64,000 nucleotides of DNA, from positions 541,501-605,500 of the forward strand of contig NZ_JBFEFG010000267.1 in assembly GCF_040718835.1 (NCBI RefSeq), written 5' to 3'. Under the pieces are notes generated by a model. It was not told the origin of the DNA. It was given only the letters and a program-made list of their open reading frames with translations, and ran no database searches. This DNA is from Bremerella sp. JC817 (GTDB lineage: Bacteria; Planctomycetota; Planctomycetia; Pirellulales; Pirellulaceae). The position numbers were made by a program, and so were the translations under genes. Below, piece by piece: positions 58,082-64,000 of the stretch. Position 1 is the first letter of the stretch, and each line of letters starts with the position of its first letter.

Positions 58082-58978
58082 CTACTTCACATAGACGCCT
58101 GCGGTGACGGCATATCGCAGGCCAGCGCAGTAAGGAATGCCCGGATCGATGTCGATCACTTTGCGGGGCGGTCCCAGTAGTGCCTCTTCGTAACGGCACT
58201 TCCAAACCTGGGTGGCTTTCACCGAGGTGAAGGCCTGACCATCTTGCAGCTTCGGTCCGTTCTCGAAGACCTCGAGGGCGTTTTCGTAGATGATCTGCTG
58301 GATCTCACGCCAATCGAGCCCGCGGAAATGACACTGAAAATCGGGCCAGCCAAGAATGCCTAATCCCAAGCTATCGATGATCATGTCGCGTGACTCGTCG
58401 TCGCGACGTTCCCCATAACCGATCACGCGCGACACGCGGACATTGAAAGCACCCGGTGCCTTCCAAGGTTTCGCCCCGAACTGGTGAAGTCCTGCGACAA
58501 ACTTCTGTGGATCGAGAAACTGCTCGGTCGCTTCCCAGTAGATCGCATCGCAGGCCGTGGCTTCGACCACGGCGGAAACGAGAAACTGCATCATCTGCAG
58601 CCGCTCAATCGGACGCATGTTCGCGGCCGTCTGATCGGTGATCAGCAATTGATGTTCACAGTCGCCCACCACTTGCTCGGCATCGTCCCACAACCATGAT
58701 TGTTCCAGAGCCGGCAGAAATGGCGTGAGGTCGCCGGGGTATTCGATCTCTTCTTCTCGAATGCTCCAGGTCGCCCCGACCGACTTACCACCGATGTTGG
58801 CGACGAAGCGTGGATGACGAAAGTCGAGACGATCGGAATCGCGTTTGCCGTCGCGCGGAGCGAATCCTTCCGACAAGACTTGCATCTTGTCGAGGATGGC
58901 GGCCTTCGATGGTTCTGGCTTCGTTTTATAGAACAGCCGAACGCGGTAATCGCGCGAAACGTCGTTGTCGTCAGCCAC
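58082..58978 (-). CDS. DUF4261-like protein
   Basis: 298 residues. I choose the GTG at 58978, preceded by AAGGAG; the longer frame from 59008 starts before this site. The C-terminal part, with DSLGLGILGWPDFQCHFRG and FENGPKLQDGQAFTSV, follows the DUF4261 pattern as I recall it. Soluble; function unknown. It is alone on its strand. Confidence 0.65.
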   Translation of the reverse strand: MADDNDVSRDYRVRLFYKTKPEPSKAAILDKMQVLSEGFAPRDGKRDSDRLDFRHPRFVANIGGKSVGATWSIREEEIEYPGDLTPFLPALEQSWLWDDAEQVVGDCEHQLLITDQTAANMRPIERLQMMQFLVSAVVEATACDAIYWEATEQFLDPQKFVAGLHQFGAKPWKAPGAFNVRVSRVIGYGERRDDESRDMIIDSLGLGILGWPDFQCHFRGLDWREIQQIIYENALEVFENGPKLQDGQAFTSVKATQVWKCRYEEALLGPPRKVIDIDPGIPYCAGLRYAVTAGVYVK

Positions 58979-59419
58979 AAAAGCTCCTTCGACCCAGCAA
59001 ATTCCCAAGAACCCCTCTGGGGGATTTCCTACCAGTATACTCCACTCTCCTCAGAGTATCTTCAAGCAGTCCTGAATGCCAGCAAAACCTAGCCACCAAC
59101 TGGACTCCCCCCAGATTGAATAGATCGAGTGCTACGATCCGGGCAGATCGTCCACGTTAAGGTCTTCCTATTTCCGCGCCCTTTTCAATCTTCATGTTTG
59201 CCATTTCACATCTATGAATGCCGATAGAAATGGCGAGCTCTTCCGTGGTAAATCGCGCCTACCTTTTTTGAACCAAACGCGCCAGGAATTCATTGACGAC
59301 CCCCAGTTTCCGACATAAAACGACAGATGAAGGGAAGCAAAATGATTGCAGGATTCGCAACTCACTTCGACCTGGAAGGGGCACCCGCCTGATCATTCCG
59401 CAACGAGAAGGAGAATGCC
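58979..59419. other. Intergenic region before the hemerythrin gene
   Basis: Divergent region without a recognisable gene. It ends with the AAGGAG ribosome site of the hemerythrin gene at ~59408. Confidence 0.4.
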
Positions 59420-59860
59420 ATGCCCGACCTGCAACGATTGACGGATGCCGCTGTAACCAAACTTCTAACCGAGCACGCCCTTCTTTACGACCTGCTGGAA
59501 GAAGCAGATCGCATCACCGCCGAAGGGGACTCACCAGAACCGCTGGTGTTGGGCTTGCTTGAACTGCGCGACATGATGCATGACCAGTTCGCGCGGGAAG
59601 AGTATGGCGGCTATCTCCGCGACACCATCAGCATCGCCCCCCGCTACTCTGCCGAATGCGAGCAACTTCGCCACGAGCACCGTTTGCTGCTGAGCGACAT
59701 AGACGCCATGCTCGACGATCTGCATCACAGTCCGGACGAAACCCTGTCGACGTTCCACGTACGATTTCGTGACTTCACCACCCGCTTTTTGAATCACGAG
59801 CATCACGAAAATGCCGTCGTCCAGAAGGCTTTAGAAGACGACATCGGCGTGGGCGATTAG
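59420..59860 (+). CDS. Hemerythrin-like (HHE) domain protein
   Basis: 146 residues. The iron ligands can be followed: LLTEHALLYDLLEE, MMHDQFAREEYGGY, LRHEHRLLLSDIDAM and FLNHEHHENAVV. This is a four-helix bundle with a probable di-iron site for O2, NO or redox sensing. Stand-alone. A gap of 200 bases without recognisable signal follows before the U32 gene. Confidence 0.87.
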   Translation: MPDLQRLTDAAVTKLLTEHALLYDLLEEADRITAEGDSPEPLVLGLLELRDMMHDQFAREEYGGYLRDTISIAPRYSAECEQLRHEHRLLLSDIDAMLDDLHHSPDETLSTFHVRFRDFTTRFLNHEHHENAVVQKALEDDIGVGD

Positions 59861-60063
59861 CTCTGGTCCACCTCACGAACTGGTCCAATAAGATGGCCTT
59901 CCCCCATATCCTGGGCGGCATGCCATCTTTTTTTGTGGCCGTACCTGGCTGTTTTCGGCTCGATTCCTGGCGATTTCGTCCCTATCCGCCTGCCTGATCC
60001 CCCGGTAAAATCAACCGATTCCGAGGCACCTTTTATCCATTACTGGGCAAAGTACGAAAACTG

Positions 60064-62598
60064 ATGACCGAATCGCAGCCAGCCGCATCCACGCGACCAG
60101 AGCTTTTGGCTCCGGCAGGAGATTGGGACTGCGCTCGCGCGGCCATTGCTAACGGGGCCGATGCGATCTATTTCGGCCTTGAAACCGGCTTCAATGCCCG
60201 CGCCCGCGCCAAGAACTTCTCGCTCGATGACCTGCCGGCCCTGATGGAAATGCTCCATTGGCATGGCGTCCGCGGCTACACCACGGTCAACACGCTGACC
60301 TTCGCCGACGAGCTGTCGACCATCGAACCGATCATCCGCCGCATTGCGGAAGCGGGCACCGATGCCGTGTTGGTTCAAGACCTGGGCTTAGTTAACCTGA
60401 TCCGACGGACCGCTCCCGAGTTGCCGATTCATGCGTCAACCCAGATGACGTTGACCAGTGCCGAGTGTATCGCCGAAATCGAAGACACCGGTATCGAACG
60501 GGTCGTGCTCGCTCGCGAGCTTTCGGTCGACGAGATCGCGAAGATCCATGCCCAGACGCAGATGCCGCTGGAAGCGTTTGTGCATGGTGCCTTGTGTGTT
60601 GCGTACAGCGGGCAGTGCCTTACCAGCGAATCGCTTGGCGGCCGTAGTGCAAACCGTGGTCAATGTGCCCAGGCCTGTCGCCTTCCGTACGAGCTTGTCT
60701 GCGATGGAGCCGACATTGACCTGGGGGACCAGAAGTATTTGCTCAGCCCGCAAGATCTCGCCGCGTTCTCCCTGGTGCCGGAACTGCTCGAGGCTGGTGT
60801 CGTTTCGTTCAAGATCGAAGGGCGTTTGAAAACGCCTGAGTACGTGGCCAACATCACCCGGCACTATCGTCAGGCCATCGATTCCGCCTTGGCCGGCAAG
60901 CCGGTAACTTTCACGCAGCGTCAAGTCGAAGAGATGGAACTCAGCTTCTCGCGTGGGTTCTCGCCAGGCTGGCTGCATGGCTGCGATCACAAGATGCTCG
61001 TCCCGGCGACCAGCAGTGCCAAACGGGGCGTTCTGGTGGCGGAAGTGGTCTCGGTCGACGACCGTCGCAAACGGGTCAAGCTGGAACTCCTCGGTCGATT
61101 GAAAGCAGGCGACGGGATCGTTTTCCAGGGAGACCGTGCTGCCGGCAACGAACAAGGTGGCCGCGTCTTCACCGTCAGCCAGAATGGCCGACGCGTCACC
61201 GGCGAAGCAACGCGTGGCGTGGTCGAAGTCGACTTCCCACGTGGTTCGGTCGACTTTCAATACTTGAAGCCAGGACTGCAAGTCTGGAAGAGCGACGATC
61301 CCGCCCTGACGCGGGAACTTCGTAAGAGCTTCAGCGGCGAACTGCACGGCCGTGATATTCCGTTGACCATCGATGCCACCGCGAAGGTTGGCCAGCCGCT
61401 ACGAATCTGGGTGCAAAGCCGAGCCCTCGGCAAGCTGGAACTGGCAACTGAGCAGCCATTGGAACAAGCTCAGAAGCACTCGCTAACTGAAGAAAGCTTG
61501 CAGCAACAACTCTCGCGACTAGGTGGCAGCGGCTACAGCCTGGAGCAATTGACGGCCAAGATCGCCGGCACCCCGATGGTTCCGCTAAGCGTGCTTGGCA
61601 AGCTGCGAAAAGAAATGGTGACCCAACTCGACGAAGCCCGTCAGCAGATGGCAACGCGTCGCCGGATCATCGATCAAGATTTAGTCCTGCCGCAAATTCA
61701 AGCTGAAGTCGAACCGGCCAAGATCGAACCAGGCGATCCCAAGTTGATTGTCCTGGCTCGTACCATGCACCAGTTGGAATCGGTCCTGCGTGCCGACATC
61801 AAGACGGTGTACGTCGACTTCCAGGACATCCGCGAATACAAACACGCGGTCCCGCTGGCTCGCGAGTTTCAAGCGACCATTTACATCGTTACGCCACGGA
61901 TTCAGAAGCCAGGCGAGATGGGCATCTTCAAAGCTCTCTCGAAGCATGGTGCCGATGGCTACGTTGTCCGCAACTTGTCGGGGCTGAAGTTCTTCACGGA
62001 ACTGGGCGTCGCTTGCGTGGCAGACTTCTCGTTCAATGCCGCCAATCAACTGACGGTCGATTGGCTGCGAAAACGCGGAGCCGAGCGGATCACGCCATCC
62101 TACGATTTGAATCGCGATCAGTTGCTGGTGATGGCCGAGAACTGCGCCGCTCATCTGCTGGAACCGGTGATTCACCAGCACATGCCGATGTTCCATATGG
62201 AACACTGCGTCTTCTGCAGCGTTCTTTCGCCCGGAACGAACAAAACCAATTGTGGTCGTCCGTGTGACGAGCACGACGTGAAACTTCGCGACCGTGTTGG
62301 GGCCGAGCATCCCTTGAAGGCGGACGTTGGCTGCCGCAATACGCTCTTCAACAAGACTCCGCAAAGTGGAGCCGAGATCGTTCAGCCGCTGCTTGACCTG
62401 GGTGTCCGCACCTTCCGCATTGAACTGCTGAACGACGATCCTCCGCAAGAGATCGCTCGGGTCATCCAACTTTACCGCGATCTGTTGGCAGGCCATGTCG
62501 ATGGCGAAGACGTCTGGCGAGAACTGAAAGCACTTAACCGCGTTGGTGTGACTCGCGGCACGCTGGAGCACGATCGCGATCCCCTGGCGATCATTTAG
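60064..62598 (+). CDS. rlhA: U32-family peptidase / RlhA-type rRNA hydroxylation protein
   Basis: 844 residues. Begins PELLAPAGDWDCARAAIANG, then the U32 signature region SLGGRSANRGQCAQACRLPY near residue 200, ending with the DUF3656-type middle and a second barrel half with MEHCVFCSVLSPGTNKTNCG, where Cys residues may hold an iron-sulfur cluster. Length and architecture match RlhA (YhbU/YdcP group), which hydroxylates C2501 of 23S rRNA. Fourteen bases separate it from rdgB. Confidence 0.86.
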   Translation: MTESQPAASTRPELLAPAGDWDCARAAIANGADAIYFGLETGFNARARAKNFSLDDLPALMEMLHWHGVRGYTTVNTLTFADELSTIEPIIRRIAEAGTDAVLVQDLGLVNLIRRTAPELPIHASTQMTLTSAECIAEIEDTGIERVVLARELSVDEIAKIHAQTQMPLEAFVHGALCVAYSGQCLTSESLGGRSANRGQCAQACRLPYELVCDGADIDLGDQKYLLSPQDLAAFSLVPELLEAGVVSFKIEGRLKTPEYVANITRHYRQAIDSALAGKPVTFTQRQVEEMELSFSRGFSPGWLHGCDHKMLVPATSSAKRGVLVAEVVSVDDRRKRVKLELLGRLKAGDGIVFQGDRAAGNEQGGRVFTVSQNGRRVTGEATRGVVEVDFPRGSVDFQYLKPGLQVWKSDDPALTRELRKSFSGELHGRDIPLTIDATAKVGQPLRIWVQSRALGKLELATEQPLEQAQKHSLTEESLQQQLSRLGGSGYSLEQLTAKIAGTPMVPLSVLGKLRKEMVTQLDEARQQMATRRRIIDQDLVLPQIQAEVEPAKIEPGDPKLIVLARTMHQLESVLRADIKTVYVDFQDIREYKHAVPLAREFQATIYIVTPRIQKPGEMGIFKALSKHGADGYVVRNLSGLKFFTELGVACVADFSFNAANQLTVDWLRKRGAERITPSYDLNRDQLLVMAENCAAHLLEPVIHQHMPMFHMEHCVFCSVLSPGTNKTNCGRPCDEHDVKLRDRVGAEHPLKADVGCRNTLFNKTPQSGAEIVQPLLDLGVRTFRIELLNDDPPQEIARVIQLYRDLLAGHVDGEDVWRELKALNRVGVTRGTLEHDRDPLAII

Positions 62599-62612
62599 AA
62601 AGCAGCGGGCCC

Positions 62613-63230
62613 ATGCCTCGTCCTTTGTCAGATTGTACCGAGATCTTCGTCGCGACCTCGAACCCTCATAAGGTTCGCGAGTTGTCGACGCTGCTTATTC
62701 CGCTGGGTATCCCGGTTCGGTCGTTGCCGGACGATGCGGATCTAGCCGCGCTCGAAGAAGATGGCGAGACGCTGCAAGAGAACGCTCGGAAAAAGGCAAT
62801 CGGCCATGCCACGCAGCTTGGCCAATGGGTCTTGGCGGATGACACTGGCCTGGAAGTCGACGCACTCGACGGCGCCCCAGGCGTTCGCTCGGCCCGCTAT
62901 GCCGGCGACGACGCCACCATGGCGATGAACCTGGCACTGTTAATCGAACACCTGGCAGATGTCGACGAGGAAGATCGCAAGGCTCGCTTTATGTGTCACC
63001 TCTGCGTTGCGGATCCGGATGGCAACGTTGTGCTGGAATCGAGCGGCGAGTGTCGCGGGCAGATCGGCACGGCCCCTATTGGCGAATTCGGGTTCGGTTA
63101 CGATGCGATGTTTCTCGTCGCAGGCCTCGACCAAACCTTGGCCCAACTCGACGACGACAAGACCGCAGCGGTTGGGCACCGGGGGCATGCGGCCCGAGCG
63201 TTGGTGGCTGCCTGGCAGCGGCATACCTAG
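62613..63230 (+). CDS. rdgB: RdgB/HAM1 non-canonical purine NTP pyrophosphatase
   Basis: 205 residues. Motifs: IFVATSNPHKVRELSTLL, EEDGETLQENARKKA, VLADDTGLEVDALDGAPGVR, SARYAG and FGYDAMFLVAG, with VGHRGHAARAL at the end. It hydrolyses ITP, dITP and XTP to keep them out of nucleic acids. It overlaps the convergent membrane gene by four bases at the shared CTAG. Confidence 0.96.
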   Translation: MPRPLSDCTEIFVATSNPHKVRELSTLLIPLGIPVRSLPDDADLAALEEDGETLQENARKKAIGHATQLGQWVLADDTGLEVDALDGAPGVRSARYAGDDATMAMNLALLIEHLADVDEEDRKARFMCHLCVADPDGNVVLESSGECRGQIGTAPIGEFGFGYDAMFLVAGLDQTLAQLDDDKTAAVGHRGHAARALVAAWQRHT

Positions 63231-63907
63231 CCTTTGGTCGACTTCAGTACGACAACCAACTCGGGGAACTCCTGGTCGAATGCCATCTGTGTTTCCCAGG
63301 CGGTTTGATACGCCTTGGTTCGCCGTCCCAGGAAAGTTACCGCGAGCCCTAGCATCACAACGCAGGTGACGGCGATTCCGACCATCAGCGAAAACTTGGT
63401 CAGGGCCATCGTCATCGCCAGCACGCCGATCGCGAGACTGAAGACCCACGCCTTCCACATCAGCAGCAAACAGCTTCCCAGAAGGCCGGCTCGACCCAGG
63501 ATCGTCTTCCGTTCGAAGCCCGCCGGAATCCGAATGTGGGATGCTTCAACCACGTATTGGCCTGCGGGAATATCGAAGGCCTCGAACTCGTCGCGAAGCT
63601 CTTCCTCTTCGCTGGTCTCCATCTCAGCCGGCCCCAGATAGATCGGCGGCTCGATGCGCATGGTTCTCGGCGGCTGGTCTTTACGAGCAAACTCGACGAG
63701 GCTCGCTGGCAGCGGTTCGTCGACGTACAGAGCAAACGCGCTGCGGCGGACATCGACAAACGAGATCACTCGTTCTTGCTGCTCTGCTTTCCCTAACGCC
63801 GCCAACGGATTGGTCTGCGGCGAGTCCTGATCTTGGATCTGGGACCACTCCGGGCATACCAAGGCGATGTCGTCGCACCACAAAACACGCTGATTGAAGA
63901 ATCGCAT
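63227..63907 (-). CDS. Hypothetical protein with two membrane helices
   Basis: 226 residues. A soluble N-terminal part of ~140 residues is followed by two helices (WVFSLAIGVLAMTMALTKF and LMVGIAVTCVVMLGLAVTFL) and a short cytosolic tail. Family not recognised. Its start is seven bases after the stop of the next gene on the same strand, so they form an operon. Confidence 0.75.
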   Translation of the reverse strand: MRFFNQRVLWCDDIALVCPEWSQIQDQDSPQTNPLAALGKAEQQERVISFVDVRRSAFALYVDEPLPASLVEFARKDQPPRTMRIEPPIYLGPAEMETSEEEELRDEFEAFDIPAGQYVVEASHIRIPAGFERKTILGRAGLLGSCLLLMWKAWVFSLAIGVLAMTMALTKFSLMVGIAVTCVVMLGLAVTFLGRRTKAYQTAWETQMAFDQEFPELVVVLKSTKG

Positions 63908-63914
63908 ATCCCTG

Positions 63915-64000
63915 CTAACCGCGACGTCCTGTCAATTGAAGCAAAGCCTGCATGATATAGCGGCGACGCTCTTCCGAAAGCATGCCACCAAACTTGATAT
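63915..64000 (-). CDS. C-terminal end of an unknown gene, cut by the window edge
   Basis: Minus-strand frame IKFGGMLSEERRRYIMQALL, then QLTGRRG and TAG at 63915-63917. The start lies beyond the window. Short, basic, not assignable. It is probably the upstream gene of the operon with the two-helix membrane protein. Confidence 0.5.
   Translation of the reverse strand, partial: IKFGGMLSEERRRYIMQALLQLTGRRG

Overview
The window looks like a chromosome segment of a planctomycete, most likely of the Pirellulaceae (Blastopirellula/Bremerella/Rhodopirellula type). The evidence is five DUF1559 pseudopilin-like proteins, each paired with a small transthyretin-like lipoprotein, two secreted formylglycine sulfatases, two secreted FAD oxidoreductases with golvesin-like C-termini, a very large MscS-type channel, an AsmA-like giant protein, a redoxin/cytochrome c/copper-oxygenase fusion and a transmembrane Ser/Thr kinase. 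The genus is not resolved. I see no tRNA, rRNA, CRISPR array, intact transposase or complete integrase.

Layout. 0-9.3 kb: the end of an unknown gene, DUF1559/lipoprotein pairs 1-3, an AraC regulator, a TlpA-like thioredoxin and an orphan CdiI-type immunity gene. 9.8-18.84 kb: the most unusual region, a minus-strand array of about a dozen small immunity-like genes (SUKH, DUF7660, DUF6314-like, CbrC-like, S1-like, EF-G domain IV-like and unknowns). It is headed by one intact yjbQ (UPF0047) gene and punctuated by at least six more yjbQ 3'-end copies or remnants. The yjbQ end, with a purine-rich SD-like terminus and a stop, lies directly in front of seven cargo genes. Antisense scraps of a recombinase-like C-terminal HTH lie at the far side of several modules. 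19.0-20.6 kb: DUF1559/lipoprotein pair 4, which brackets the array together with pair 3 and shares an upstream motif set with it.

21-27.4 kb: GNAT acetyltransferase, secreted endonuclease/phosphatase-fold protein, FAD oxidoreductase, sulfatase, glycosyltransferase and a GlsB-like membrane protein behind a sigma-54-like promoter. 27.4-29.4 kb: an arsenic operon (arsR, aquaporin, arsC, arsI) with overlapping genes. 29.7-33.2 kb: FliN-type protein with a long N-terminus, metallophosphoesterase, CutA and a hypothetical. 33.2-42.9 kb: AsmA-like protein, MscK-like channel and the redoxin/cytochrome/monooxygenase fusion. 43.1-47.2 kb: sulfatase, then a probable MarR-controlled set (DoxX, pirin, SDR). 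47.5-57.3 kb: DUF1559/lipoprotein pair 5, FAD oxidoreductase, FMN-binding/NosR-like membrane protein, Ser/Thr kinase and a parallel beta-helix protein. 57.4-64 kb: AhpD-like protein, DUF4261-like protein, hemerythrin, U32 peptidase (RlhA-like), RdgB and two membrane/unknown genes.

Taken together, most of the window is ordinary planctomycete housekeeping and secreted polysaccharide-related metabolism. The 9.8-18.84 kb array appears to be an accretion site where orphan immunity/defence-like cargo has been added repeatedly behind the 3' end of yjbQ, in a configuration that would give new cargo transcription and a ribosome-binding site. No cognate toxin is visible, and several modules are broken by frameshift, nonsense mutation or deletion.
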